47,975 nucleotides of DNA from NCBI GenBank assembly GCA_030524715.1, contig JAUNGB010000036.1, positions 1-47,975 on the forward strand, read 5' to 3'. This DNA is from Eubacteriales bacterium. Lineage in GTDB: Bacteria; Bacillota; Clostridia; Lachnospirales; Lachnospiraceae. The position numbers were made by a program, and so were the translations under genes. Shown here piece after piece: positions 25,651 to 34,463 of the stretch (its first letter is position 1; every line of letters begins with the position of its first letter). The notes beneath the pieces are model-generated. The model had not been told where the DNA came from, made no database searches, and worked only from the letters and a program-made list of their open reading frames with translations.

Positions 25651-27114
25651 ATGAATGGAATGAAAGAATATGTAAACCGGCAAAGAGAAATAAAAATAGA
25701 AACCCTGGAAACTGATACAACGATTACAGCTTATTGGGAAAAACCGGAAAATTTTAAGGAAGGTCAAAAGTATCTTCTTTCTGCAGACGGCAGGACTGCT
25801 GCTGAAACTGATAAAACTCACTATACCTTTTATGATCTGGAGCCGGATAAGGATTATAGGATCATGGTACGGCGGATGGAAGAAAATATCTGCTGTGAAT
25901 GTGCAGCGGTTACAGTGAGGACGAAAAAAACAAAGAGAAAATTAGATATTACCGGGGCGCCTTACTTTGCTGCCGGGGATGGAAAAACCATGAATACAGC
26001 AGCCATTCAGCAGGCTATTGACCAGTGCAGCGAAGAAACATTTGTATATATTCCGGCCGGAGTTTTTCTGACAGGTTCCCTGCGGCTCCACAGTAATATG
26101 GAGCTTTATCTGGAAGAAGGGGCAGTTTTACAGGGAACGGCAAACAGAGAAGATTACCTTCCAAAAATCCCAAGCAGGTTTGAAGGGATAGAGAGAAGCT
26201 GCTACAGCAGTCTGCTGAATCTGGGGGATATGGATCATGCCGGAAGCTGCAATTGCTGTAATGTGGTGATCCGGGGGAAAGGAACGATCGCCAGCGGCGG
26301 GAAAAAACTGGCAGAAAACATCATTTCCTATGAAAGGGAGGATATGAAAAGGGAGATTCAGGCTCTCGGAGATAAAATTCAGGAATATGAGAAAGAAGAA
26401 ACGATTCCCGGCCGCCTGCGTCCAAGGCTGATCAACATCAGTAATTGCCGTAACGTATCTATTTCAGGCCTGACTTTAAAAGACGGCGCCAGTTGGAATG
26501 TCCATATGATATATTCTGACCGGATTGTAACAGACCACTGTACCTTTTTTTCAAAGGATGTGTGGAACGGGGACGGGTGGGATCCGGATTCTTCGACGAA
26601 TTGTACGATATTTGCCTGTACCTTCCATACAGGAGACGATGCGATTTCTATTAAATCAGGGAAAAATCCGGAGGGAAACAGGATCGGACGGCCAAGCAGG
26701 AACATCCGTATTTTTGACTGCCATTGTGTATGCGGCCATGGCATCACCATAGGAAGTGAGATATCCGGCGGGGTGGAAGATGTGTCCATATGGGATTGTG
26801 ATATGACACAATCCCGGTGCGGCATTGAGATAAAGGCCACCAAAAAGAGGGGCGGCTATGTGCGGAATGTGGTCGTCAGAGACTGTTCCGCGTCCAGAAT
26901 ACTTCTTCACAGTGTAGATTACAATGACGATGGTGAAGGAGCAGAGACAATGCCGTTTTTTGAAAACTGCCGATTCCAAAATGTGCATGTGACCGGGCAG
27001 CATATAAAAGACCAAAAGGAAATCATTCCCTGTAACGCGCTGGAGCTTTGCGGTTTTGATCATGAAGGTCATTCCCTGCGGAATATTACCTTTGAAAATA
27101 TCCGGCTGCAGTAA
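25651..27114 (+). CDS. glycoside hydrolase family 28 (polygalacturonase-like)
   Basis: A protein of 487 residues: an N-terminal fibronectin-III-like domain (about 1-92) and a right-handed beta-helix with GH28 motifs NGDGWDPDSS, TGDDAISIKSG, GHGITIGSE and RCGIEIKAT. The Asp residues of the first two motifs are the catalytic candidates. There is no signal peptide, so it probably trims imported oligosaccharides as an exo-enzyme. It starts two bases after the regulator gene, so it belongs to the same operon. GH28 acts on galacturonan or rhamnogalacturonan; its presence beside GH115 suggests a mixed or acidic glycan target. Confidence 0.88.
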   Translation: MNGMKEYVNRQREIKIETLETDTTITAYWEKPENFKEGQKYLLSADGRTAAETDKTHYTFYDLEPDKDYRIMVRRMEENICCECAAVTVRTKKTKRKLDITGAPYFAAGDGKTMNTAAIQQAIDQCSEETFVYIPAGVFLTGSLRLHSNMELYLEEGAVLQGTANREDYLPKIPSRFEGIERSCYSSLLNLGDMDHAGSCNCCNVVIRGKGTIASGGKKLAENIISYEREDMKREIQALGDKIQEYEKEETIPGRLRPRLINISNCRNVSISGLTLKDGASWNVHMIYSDRIVTDHCTFFSKDVWNGDGWDPDSSTNCTIFACTFHTGDDAISIKSGKNPEGNRIGRPSRNIRIFDCHCVCGHGITIGSEISGGVEDVSIWDCDMTQSRCGIEIKATKKRGGYVRNVVVRDCSASRILLHSVDYNDDGEGAETMPFFENCRFQNVHVTGQHIKDQKEIIPCNALELCGFDHEGHSLRNITFENIRLQ

Positions 27115-27155
27115 TACCCGTCTTTGTCAAATCTTATTATTTTGACTGTCAGTAC

Positions 27156-27212
27156 TTGACAAATTTCAGAAAAGAGCGTAAGCTAATTACATTAGCTAAT
27201 CTGATTAACTAA
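27156..27212 (+). promoter_or_regulatory. promoter and 21-bp TetR operator before tetR
   Basis: TTGACA (27156-27161) with a weak TAAGCT (27179-27184) at 17 bp. It is followed by TTAGCTAATC-T-GATTAACTAA (27192-27212), a near-perfect inverted repeat with one arm mismatch. A related site lies before the ABC genes at 27910. Confidence 0.6.
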
Positions 27213-27237
27213 ATAGAACCTGAAAGGAGTGTGAAAG

Positions 27238-27861
27238 ATGCCGCGGGACAAAACTGCCAGCCATGAAAGGATTGTAGCGGCAGCCATGCGGGAGTTTCAG
27301 GAAAAGGGCTTTGAACAGGCGTCCATGAAGGCGGTAGCCGACGCCGTGGGAATGACTTCGGCGGCGCTGTACCGGCATTTTGCCAACAAGCAGGATATGT
27401 TTGCAGCTATGGTGCAGCCGGCTGTTGATGCGCTGAATATATGGGAGGAAAAGCACATTGCCTCCAGCTATGTTATGCTGGAACAGAAGAATTCTGAGAT
27501 TATGTGGGAATTTGAAGCTGATTATAACGACGCCCGTATGGTGCTGGACGTCATGTACCAGCAGCCGGAGGCCTTTCGTCTGCTGCTTTGCAGCGCAGCC
27601 GGTACTCCCTATGAAAGCTTTGCGCATGACATGGTGGAGCAGGCCACTGACAGAATGATGAGCTTTTTAGAGGACTGCATTGCCCGGGGATGCGCCGTGC
27701 GGAAGGTACAGCGGGATGAGATGCATATGCTGGTCAGCGCATATTGCGCCGCATTGATCCAGCCCATTGAGCATGGATATAATAAAGAGGACGCGGAGCG
27801 TTATTTAAAAACGATCGTGGACTTTTTCACACCTGGCTGGCGAATGATCACAGGCCTTTAA
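27238..27861 (+). CDS. TetR/AcrR-family repressor of the ABC exporter
   Basis: A regulator of 207 residues. The N-terminal HTH spans about residues 10-56 (AAMREFQEKGFEQASMKAVA, then VGMTSAALYRHFANKQDMF). The C-terminal ligand domain is divergent. ATG 27238 has GAAAGGAGTGTG upstream. It is followed by its own terminator and by two exporter genes preceded by a similar TTAG-type palindrome, so autoregulation and control of the exporter are likely. Confidence 0.9.
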   Translation: MPRDKTASHERIVAAAMREFQEKGFEQASMKAVADAVGMTSAALYRHFANKQDMFAAMVQPAVDALNIWEEKHIASSYVMLEQKNSEIMWEFEADYNDARMVLDVMYQQPEAFRLLLCSAAGTPYESFAHDMVEQATDRMMSFLEDCIARGCAVRKVQRDEMHMLVSAYCAALIQPIEHGYNKEDAERYLKTIVDFFTPGWRMITGL

Positions 27862-27871
27862 GCGTTGTAAA

Positions 27872-27895
27872 AAAGGGGAAAGAAATTTCCCCTTT
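27872..27895 (+). terminator. terminator after tetR
   Basis: A perfect stem AAAGGGGAAA / TTTCCCCTTT closes a GAAA tetraloop. Confidence 0.8.
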
Positions 27896-27909
27896 AGTTA
27901 AGAAAATGA

Positions 27910-27925
27910 GTTAGTATTAACTAAC
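27910..27925 (+). promoter_or_regulatory. TetR operator before the ABC exporter
   Basis: GTTAGT-ATTA-ACTAAC is a perfect palindrome 20 bases before the first exporter start. It shares the TTAG and ACTAA half-sites of the operator upstream of tetR. Confidence 0.6.
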
Positions 27926-27944
27926 TAAAAAGGAGATTGAGTAT

Positions 27945-29708
27945 ATGAACAAGAAATCTGAGACGAATCGCTCCGCAGTCTCCTGGCTGTGGGAGCTGGC
28001 GGATTCCCGAAAAGGAGAATATCTGCTTAGCGTACTGGCGGCGCTGGCCGGTGTGGCCTGCTCGCTGGTACCGTATTTTATCATGATCGATCTGATCGGC
28101 GCCCTGGTTGGGGGAACGGCGGATAAGGACTGGTGCCTGAACCGGTGCCTGCTCATGGGATTGTGGTGGGTGCTGCGCTATGTGCTTCATTCTATTTCCA
28201 CCACACTGTCCCATCATGCAACCTTCCATGTGCTTGCGGACATACGGATACGCCTGCTGAACAAACTGGCCACGCTGCCCCTTGGCACAGTACTGGAAAA
28301 ATCCTCCGGCTCTTACAAGAATATCATTGTGGAACGGGTGGATTCGGTGGAGACTACCCTTGCCCATATTGTGCCGGAAATGACTTCCAACATTGTGGGA
28401 GCCATTGCTGTGCTGGTATTGTTGTTTACGGTGGACTGGCGGATGGGGCTGGCGACGTTGATCGTTTTGCCTCTGGGTGTGGCGTGTTTTCTGTCTATGT
28501 TCAACGGGTACGAGGCCAGGTTCCAGCGTGCGGTCAACTCCACCAAGGCGCTGAATGATACTGCGGTGGAATACATTAATGGAATCGAGGTTATCAAAGC
28601 CTTTGGACAGTCCAAAACCAGCTACGCCAAATTTGTTTCAGCGGCAAAGGAGGGGGCGGACTGCTTCATCGAGTGGATGCGAAGCTGTCTGTTCGGACAG
28701 TCAGCGGGTATGGCGATTTTTCCCTCTACACTTATCGGCATTCTGCCTGTGGGGTGCCTGCTGTTCATGAGAGGAAGCCTGACGGCAGAGACCTTCCTCA
28801 CGGTGATCATCCTTTCCTTCGGCGTAATGCAGCCGCTGATCACGGCGTACTCCTACACGGATGATCTCGCGCAGCTTGGAACGATCGTGGGAGAGGTGGC
28901 CGGTATTCTTTCCCAAAAGGATATGCAGCGCCCGGATACCGCACAGGCTCTGCCGGCAGATAACGCTGTCGAGCTGAAGGACGTACGCTTTGCATACCAC
29001 GAAAAAGAGGTGCTGCATGGCGTCAGCCTGCGTATTGAGCCGGGAACTGTGAACGCGCTGGTAGGACCCAGCGGAAGCGGCAAATCCACTATTGCCCGTC
29101 TGGTGGCTTCACTGTGGGATGTGGACAGCGGAAGTATTACCCTGGGCGGAGTGGATATCCGTAAGCTTCCTTTGAAAGAATGCACTGATCGTATTGCTTA
29201 TGTGTCCCAGGATAATTATCTGTTTGACTTGTCCGTTATGGACAACATTCGTATGGGGCGCAGGGGAGCCTCAGATTCGGAGGTCATTGCCGCGGCAAAA
29301 AAATGCGGCTGCCACGACTTTATCATGGGCCTGGAAAATGGTTATCAGACCATCTGCGGTTCATCCGGCGGCCATCTGTCAGGCGGCGAGCGCCAGCGTA
29401 TTTCTATTGCCCGGGCTATGCTGAAGGATGCCCCGGTCATTATCCTGGATGAGGCGACCTCCTACACTGACCCGGAAAATGAAGCAGTTATCCAGTCGGC
29501 GCTGGCCCGGCTGATCAGGGGAAAGACATTGCTGGTTATTGCCCACCGCCTGTCCACAGTGGCGGATGCGGATCAGATTTTTGTGGTGAAGGACGGGAAG
29601 ATCGCCGCGCAGGGAACCCAGAGCGAGCTGTTGGCAGACTGCCCGCTCTATAAGGAAATGTGGGAAGCTCATATGAGCGTCAGGGACAATGATGAGGAGG
29701 TGGCGTAA
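27945..29708 (+). CDS. ABC exporter half-transporter 1 (membrane domain fused to ATPase)
   Basis: A protein of 587 residues. Residues about 25-310 hold six membrane helices. The C-terminal ATPase has Walker A GPSGSGKS (about 373-380), signature HLSGGERQR, Walker B VIILDEATS and the switch His in VIAHRLS. It pairs with the next gene, which starts one base after this stop, as a heterodimeric type IV exporter. The substrate is unknown; TetR control suggests a drug, lipid, peptide or siderophore-like compound. Confidence 0.93.
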   Translation: MNKKSETNRSAVSWLWELADSRKGEYLLSVLAALAGVACSLVPYFIMIDLIGALVGGTADKDWCLNRCLLMGLWWVLRYVLHSISTTLSHHATFHVLADIRIRLLNKLATLPLGTVLEKSSGSYKNIIVERVDSVETTLAHIVPEMTSNIVGAIAVLVLLFTVDWRMGLATLIVLPLGVACFLSMFNGYEARFQRAVNSTKALNDTAVEYINGIEVIKAFGQSKTSYAKFVSAAKEGADCFIEWMRSCLFGQSAGMAIFPSTLIGILPVGCLLFMRGSLTAETFLTVIILSFGVMQPLITAYSYTDDLAQLGTIVGEVAGILSQKDMQRPDTAQALPADNAVELKDVRFAYHEKEVLHGVSLRIEPGTVNALVGPSGSGKSTIARLVASLWDVDSGSITLGGVDIRKLPLKECTDRIAYVSQDNYLFDLSVMDNIRMGRRGASDSEVIAAAKKCGCHDFIMGLENGYQTICGSSGGHLSGGERQRISIARAMLKDAPVIILDEATSYTDPENEAVIQSALARLIRGKTLLVIAHRLSTVADADQIFVVKDGKIAAQGTQSELLADCPLYKEMWEAHMSVRDNDEEVA

Positions 29709-31448
29709 ATGCTTCAGACACTGAGAAAATTTTTTGATTTCTGCGGGGAAGAAAACCGCAAACTGTTCGTAGCTTCTATTTGGCTGGGCGTTTTAAGCGC
29801 CATTTGCTCTTCCATGCGTATTCCGGCTACTTATATTGTCATACGTGCGCTGCTGGAAAATAATGTGACTATGGATACCATTTGGACCAGCCTTGCGATC
29901 CTTGCAGGCTCAGTCCTTTTAACAATCCTTATTAATATGAAATCTACCATGCTGCAGACACGGGGCGGTTACCGGGCCTGCGCAAACAAGCGTATTGAGA
30001 TCGCCGAGCATCTGCGTTACCTGCCAATGGGCTGGTTCAACGCCAACAGCCTGGGAGAAGTGGCTTCTGTTACCACCAACACCATGGAGAACATGTCTAA
30101 TGTGGCCACCCGCGTGGTCATGATCACCACAAAGGGCTTTCTGACAGCCGGTATCATCGCTGTGATGATGTTGATATATGACTGGCGTGTAGGTCTGGTC
30201 ACATTGGCAGGACTGATGGTATTTATGGCAGTCAACGCCCTGATGCAGCGTAAGGAACAGGCAGTGTCCCAACGTAAATTCAGCGCAGACGAGCGGTTAG
30301 TGGCCAAGGTGCTGGAGTATGTCCAGGGGATTGCGGAGGTCAAAAATTTTGACCTGACCAGGGATTCCGCCACCCAGGTGGGCGATGCAGTGGAAGAGTG
30401 CCGGAAGGCAGCTTTTGGGATGGAGGTTCCGTCCGTGCTGTTTATATTCCTTCAGTTTCTTGTCAACAAATTCACCGGCGTGGCAGTATGCGCGGCGGCG
30501 CTGGTTTTCTGGTTTGACGGCACATTGCCTTTGGCAAACTGCCTTTTGATGCTGATCTGCTCCTTTATTTTGTTCGAACAACTGGACAGCGCGGGAAGCT
30601 ATTCCACTCTTTTCCGGTCTATTGACATCGGCGTGGAGAAAGCCAATGCCATCCTGAATGTGGAGCCTATGGACATCGACGGCAGGGAGATCGTCCCGGA
30701 AAGCTGTGACATTTCCTTGGAACATGTGAATTTTTCCTATGATCAGAAAAAGATTCTGGATGATGTGTCCCTGACCATTCCAGAAAAGACGACGGCGGCC
30801 ATTGTGGGCCCCAGCGGCAGCGGCAAGACGACGCTGTGTAATCTCATGGCCCGCTTCTGGGATGTGCAGGGCGGCAGTGTGACGCTAGGAGGCCGTAATG
30901 TGAAGGATTACAGCTACGACAGCCTGATACGCAATTTCTCTTTTGTGTTTCAGCGTACTTATCTGTTCTCGGATACCATCGCCAATAATATCCGCTTTGG
31001 CAGGCCGGGGGCTTCCCGGGAGGAAGTGATAGCCGCTGCAAAGAAAGCCCGATGCCACGATTTTATTACAGCGCTTCCTGACGGCTATGACACAGTGATC
31101 GGCGAGGGCGGCGCCTCGATTTCAGGCGGCGAGCGCCAGCGTATTACCATCGCCAGGGCTATTATGAAGGATGCCCCGATCATTATCCTGGACGAGGCCA
31201 CAGCCAATGTAGACCCTGAGAACGAAAAAGAACTGGTGGAGGCCATCAGCGAACTGACACATGATAAGACGGTTATCATGATCGCCCATCGGCTGAAAAC
31301 CGTGCGGGGTGCGGATCAGATCTTTGTGCTGGACGGCGGCAGGATCGTCCAGCAGGGCACCCACGACCAGCTGGTTGACCAGGAGGGCATCTACCGCCGC
31401 TTTGTGGTGGAACGCCGTCAGGCCGCCGGATGGAAGGTCGGCGCGTAA
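29709..31448 (+). CDS. ABC exporter half-transporter 2 (membrane domain fused to ATPase)
   Basis: A protein of 579 residues with the same layout as its partner: a membrane domain to about residue 300, Walker A GPSGSGKT (about 368), signature SISGGERQR, Walker B IIILDEATA and switch His in MIAHRLK. Both halves keep the catalytic Glu after Walker B, so neither ATP site looks degenerate. The start directly abuts the partner stop (GGAGGTGGCGTAA then ATG). Confidence 0.93.
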   Translation: MLQTLRKFFDFCGEENRKLFVASIWLGVLSAICSSMRIPATYIVIRALLENNVTMDTIWTSLAILAGSVLLTILINMKSTMLQTRGGYRACANKRIEIAEHLRYLPMGWFNANSLGEVASVTTNTMENMSNVATRVVMITTKGFLTAGIIAVMMLIYDWRVGLVTLAGLMVFMAVNALMQRKEQAVSQRKFSADERLVAKVLEYVQGIAEVKNFDLTRDSATQVGDAVEECRKAAFGMEVPSVLFIFLQFLVNKFTGVAVCAAALVFWFDGTLPLANCLLMLICSFILFEQLDSAGSYSTLFRSIDIGVEKANAILNVEPMDIDGREIVPESCDISLEHVNFSYDQKKILDDVSLTIPEKTTAAIVGPSGSGKTTLCNLMARFWDVQGGSVTLGGRNVKDYSYDSLIRNFSFVFQRTYLFSDTIANNIRFGRPGASREEVIAAAKKARCHDFITALPDGYDTVIGEGGASISGGERQRITIARAIMKDAPIIILDEATANVDPENEKELVEAISELTHDKTVIMIAHRLKTVRGADQIFVLDGGRIVQQGTHDQLVDQEGIYRRFVVERRQAAGWKVGA

Positions 31449-31464
31449 GTGAAATCCTGACTGA

Positions 31465-31506
31465 GAACCGCTTTTCCGGGAGAAATTCCGGAAGAGCGGT
31501 TCTTTT
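31465..31506. terminator. terminator after the ABC exporter
   Basis: GAACCGCTTTTCCGG (31465-31479) pairs with CCGGAAGAGCGGTTC (31488-31502), with one G-U pair, followed by TTTT. A closely similar hairpin occurs at 47724. Confidence 0.85.
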
Positions 31507-31529
31507 CGTTACAGTGAAGGTTTACTTTA

Positions 31530-31611
31530 CTTCGGAGTCAGATATGCTTTGCTTCAGTGCCAGATATGCTTTGCTTCGGAGTCATATGCCTTATTTCTGT
31601 GTCAGATATGG
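31530..31611. repeat. imperfect 22-bp tandem repeats between converging genes
   Basis: The unit CTTCGGAGTCAGATATGC plus TTTG occurs at 31530-31551 and 31552-31573 (4 differences), then in more diverged form at 31574-31594 and 31595-31611. The last part encodes the C-terminus and stop of the minus-strand TetR gene. Confidence 0.75.
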
Positions 31612-32130
31612 AACGAATTGCGGCGGCAGCACAGCGAGCGCATATTGTGTCATAGTCTCCGGTGATTCCTGCATCCCTCTTGAAAACCACATCTGAAAGT
31701 GATTAAAAATCCCGCCAATATAGAAAGAGACCTTGTACTGTTCTTTAAGAGGTTTACTGTCGTCGATCTGCGAGTGGAAATATTTTTCCAATACCTTTAG
31801 GAGGATCAGCGACTGTCCGGCATGGTATATAATGAGTATTTGCTTTTTATATTTGAGGTAATGCTGAAATAAGTTCTGAAGATATGGTTTTAACTCTGTT
31901 TTAGCGCCGCCCGCCTCTTTCAGATATTCGCACATGACCGAATCAAAAAAGTAAAAAATAATATCCTCTTTCCCGTTGAAATGACGGTAGTAGGTGGAGC
32001 GGTTGACACCGGCTTTTGCAGCGATCTCTTCAATCGTGATGCTCTGGAATTCTTTTTCTGACATAAGAATCAGCAGACCGTCCACAAGATAAGACTTCAT
32101 CATTTCAGAAGTGGTAGATTTTCTTCTCAT
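31591..32130 (-). CDS. TetR-family regulator, divergent from MATE
   Basis: A protein of 179 residues. The N-terminal HTH is clear (ITIEEIAAKAGVNRSTYYRHF), and the C-terminal part resembles the TetR_C_7/DhaS-like domain. It is transcribed away from the MATE gene, with a shared 144-bp intergenic region, which fits local repression of that efflux gene. The C-terminal residues (QFVPYLTQK) fall in the 22-bp repeat array, so this end may have been reshaped by repeat expansion. Confidence 0.9.
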   Translation of the reverse strand: MRRKSTTSEMMKSYLVDGLLILMSEKEFQSITIEEIAAKAGVNRSTYYRHFNGKEDIIFYFFDSVMCEYLKEAGGAKTELKPYLQNLFQHYLKYKKQILIIYHAGQSLILLKVLEKYFHSQIDDSKPLKEQYKVSFYIGGIFNHFQMWFSRGMQESPETMTQYALAVLPPQFVPYLTQK

Positions 32131-32162
32131 AAAGCAACAATTTCCCTTCGTGTGTTGCAGTT

Positions 32163-32203
32163 AAGGCGCAAACTATTGAAAATGACGCCCAAACTGTTAT
32201 AAT
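32163..32203 (+). promoter_or_regulatory. MATE promoter with a repeated AAACT element
   Basis: TTGAAA (32176-32181), a 16-bp spacer and TATAAT (32198-32203). Related half-sites GCGCAAACTATT and CGCCCAAACTGTT overlap the promoter about 20 bp apart and could be the binding site of the divergent TetR. Confidence 0.5.
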
Positions 32204-32274
32204 AAAACAACATCTGTTTCTTTTTATTTTAACGAATTATGCGTAAAAGTCAAGACAGATGATTAAAAATTACG

Positions 32275-33675
32275 ATGAAAGATGGTATGTGCAATATGAA
32301 TGAAAATGCAAATAGTTATCTGGGAGAGGCGCCCATTGGGAAATTAATGCTGAAGTTCGCCATCCCCAGTATTATATCCATGGTGATCGCAGCACTGTAT
32401 AACATGGTAGATCAGATCTACATAGGGCATGGGATCGGGTATTTGGGGAACAGCGCCACTTCCGTCGTCTACCCTTTGACAGTAATCGCCCTGGCGATCG
32501 CTTTGCTGTTTGGAAGCGGCTGCGGAGCCTATTTCAGTATCTGCCAGGGAAAGAAAGAATACGAAAATGCGCGTAAAGCAGTAGGCAATGCTTTCCTGAT
32601 GACACTTTTGTGCTCGCTTGTTCTGGTCGCTGTCTACTGCTTCTTCCAGCAGCCGCTTTTGAGCCTGTTTGGGGCAACGGAAAACAATGTGGAATATGCA
32701 ACGGAATATCTTCGATATCTGGTAACAGGTATCCCTTTTTATATGCTTTCCAATATGCTGGCTGTTATTATCCGTGCAGATGGAAGCCCCAAGTTGGCGA
32801 TGGGAATCAATTGTCTTGGTTGCATCCTGAATATTATCCTTGATCCGATCGCGATTTTTGTACTTGACTGGGGGATGATGGGAGCCGCTGTTGCGACTGT
32901 AATTGGACAGATGATTTCCGGAGTTTTGTCTGTCGCGTATCTGCTCCATACTAAAAGCTTCCGTCTGAAAAGAGATAGCTTTAAGCTGGAGTGGAAAATA
33001 CTTAAAAAAGTTATGGCATTGGGAATCAGCAGTTTTTTTACCCAGATAACGATCGTTATTGTGTCCGCTGTGCTGAACAATGCTCTTGTGAAATATGGGG
33101 CACAGACAAAATATGGAGCTGACATACCGCTTACAGTCATTGGTATCGTAATGAAAATCTTCTCTGTTGTTTCCGGCATCAGCATTGGGCTTACCATTGG
33201 AATACAGCCGATTACGAGCTATAACTATGGCGCCGGAAATCTGGGGCGCGTGAAAGAATTGTTCCAGAAAATGCTGATTTGTGAGCTATGTATCGGTGCG
33301 GCTGCATTGATTGTTTTTGAGGCATTTCCGGCGCAGATCGTCGGTATATTTGGAAGCGGCGATGATTTATATATGGAATTTGCCACACTGGCCGTGAGAA
33401 TTTACCTGAGCGGTATTATATTTACCTGTATTCAAAAGGGCTGCGGTTCCTTTATGCAGGCGATCGGAAGGCCTCTTCTTTCTGCTACGCTTTCGCTGGT
33501 CCGGGAGGCTGTCCACATTGTGCTTATATTGGTATTGCCGGTTTACTTTGGCCTTATGGGGATTTTATATTCCGCTCCGCTCTGTGATATTGTAGCGATT
33601 ATTGCGACTGGAATATTAACCTTCCGATTGATCCGGCAATTAAAAATGAAAGAGAAAAATACGCTTACAGAATAA
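32275..33675 (+). CDS. MATE-family efflux transporter (first copy)
   Basis: A membrane protein of up to 466 residues with 12 predicted helices; APIGKLMLKFAIPSIISMV and NMVDQIYIG at the N-terminus are typical of MATE proteins. It exports drugs or metabolites using a cation gradient. The start is uncertain: ATGs at 32275, 32287 and 32296 are all in frame and none has a good ribosome binding site; 32296 (MNENANSYLG) would best fit related proteins. Control by the divergent TetR gene is likely. Confidence 0.9.
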   Translation: MKDGMCNMNENANSYLGEAPIGKLMLKFAIPSIISMVIAALYNMVDQIYIGHGIGYLGNSATSVVYPLTVIALAIALLFGSGCGAYFSICQGKKEYENARKAVGNAFLMTLLCSLVLVAVYCFFQQPLLSLFGATENNVEYATEYLRYLVTGIPFYMLSNMLAVIIRADGSPKLAMGINCLGCILNIILDPIAIFVLDWGMMGAAVATVIGQMISGVLSVAYLLHTKSFRLKRDSFKLEWKILKKVMALGISSFFTQITIVIVSAVLNNALVKYGAQTKYGADIPLTVIGIVMKIFSVVSGISIGLTIGIQPITSYNYGAGNLGRVKELFQKMLICELCIGAAALIVFEAFPAQIVGIFGSGDDLYMEFATLAVRIYLSGIIFTCIQKGCGSFMQAIGRPLLSATLSLVREAVHIVLILVLPVYFGLMGILYSAPLCDIVAIIATGILTFRLIRQLKMKEKNTLTE

Positions 33676-33714
33676 TAAGCGTAAAAATACTTCTGCAGAT
33701 GGGAGGGAAGCCTG

Positions 33715-33756
33715 ATGAATTTTTCACAAAAAAAGACTACGACATATACTGGGTAA
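33715..33756 (+). CDS. 13-codon ORF with ribosome binding site
   Basis: GGGAGGG precedes ATG 33715, which reads MNFSQKKTTTYTG and stops. It may be a leader peptide or the leftover 5' end of a lost gene. Confidence 0.2.
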   Translation: MNFSQKKTTTYTG

Positions 33757-33770
33757 AGTGCTGAAAATAA

Positions 33771-33799
33771 AAAAAGTGCTTACAAAAGCTGCTTTTTTG
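33771..33799 (+). terminator. imperfect A/T-flanked hairpin
   Basis: AAAAAGTGCTT and AAGCTGCTTTTTT can pair with a bulge and are followed by T residues. A plausible terminator of the MATE gene. Confidence 0.45.
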
Positions 33800-33821
33800 T
33801 TACGGGAAAAGGAGGAAAATT

Positions 33822-34304
33822 ATGCCGCAGAATAAAAGAGAAAGTTTAATTTACACAACAATGGTATGCGCCTTAATGGTGATCTGGATGAGTACATACA
33901 ACGTAACGCTTCATACGGGGAATTTCGGGCTGGAAGCCCTTAAAGAAGCCTGGCTTGGATTTCCCATCGCCTATGCATATGCGATGCTGTTCGACTGGTT
34001 TGCAGTGTCCAAGCTCGCAAAGAAATTTGCTTACCGGTTTCTGATAACGCCGGAGAGCAGCTCCCGAAAAAAGATCATCGCCATATCCTGCTGCACTATC
34101 GTGCCCATGGTAATTGTAATGTCGCTGTACGGCGCGCTGGAGGCCTGTGTGAAATCCGGCGCATGGAACAGTCTGTTTGTGATCTGGATGACGAATATCC
34201 CCAAAAACCTCGTAATGGCGGCGCCGTTCCAGTTGCTGATCGCAGGACCCATTATCCGGAAGCTGTTCCGCGCCGCATTCCCGGTAGGGAAGATACTGCC
34301 GTGA
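33822..34304 (+). CDS. DUF2798 membrane protein
   Basis: A protein of 160 residues with four hydrophobic segments arranged as two repeats, matching DUF2798 (WMSTYNVTLHTG, LIAGPIIRKLFR). The function is not known. It has its own AAAAGGAGG ribosome binding site and lies between two efflux modules. I see no clear promoter other than read-through from the MATE gene. Confidence 0.8.
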   Translation: MPQNKRESLIYTTMVCALMVIWMSTYNVTLHTGNFGLEALKEAWLGFPIAYAYAMLFDWFAVSKLAKKFAYRFLITPESSSRKKIIAISCCTIVPMVIVMSLYGALEACVKSGAWNSLFVIWMTNIPKNLVMAAPFQLLIAGPIIRKLFRAAFPVGKILP

Positions 34305-34364
34305 TGAAAATAGGATTGTCTTTCAGATAGTAGTATAGAAAGATAGTAAAGAAATTAAAAAAAT

Positions 34365-34408
34365 AATAGCGTGCTATTGACTTGAAAAAGAAAGTATGCT
34401 ATTATTAT
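34365..34408 (+). promoter_or_regulatory. marR promoter with AATAGC operators
   Basis: TTGACT (34377-34382), 17 bp, TATTAT (34400-34405). AATAGC-GT-GCTATT (34365-34378) is a perfect palindrome overlapping the -35 box, and GTATGCTATTATTAT (34394-34408) covers the -10 box. The inverse of the second site, AATAGCATAC, recurs before the MATE gene at 34941. Confidence 0.7.
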
Positions 34409-34463
34409 ATCCGTAAACGAAGGAACACGAATAATTCATTTCGGCAAGGGAGGTGGAAGAGAT

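Noticed and set aside
31530-31611. Possible CRISPR array
   Set aside because: The 22-bp units are contiguous, diverged and lack unique spacers; no cas genes are present.
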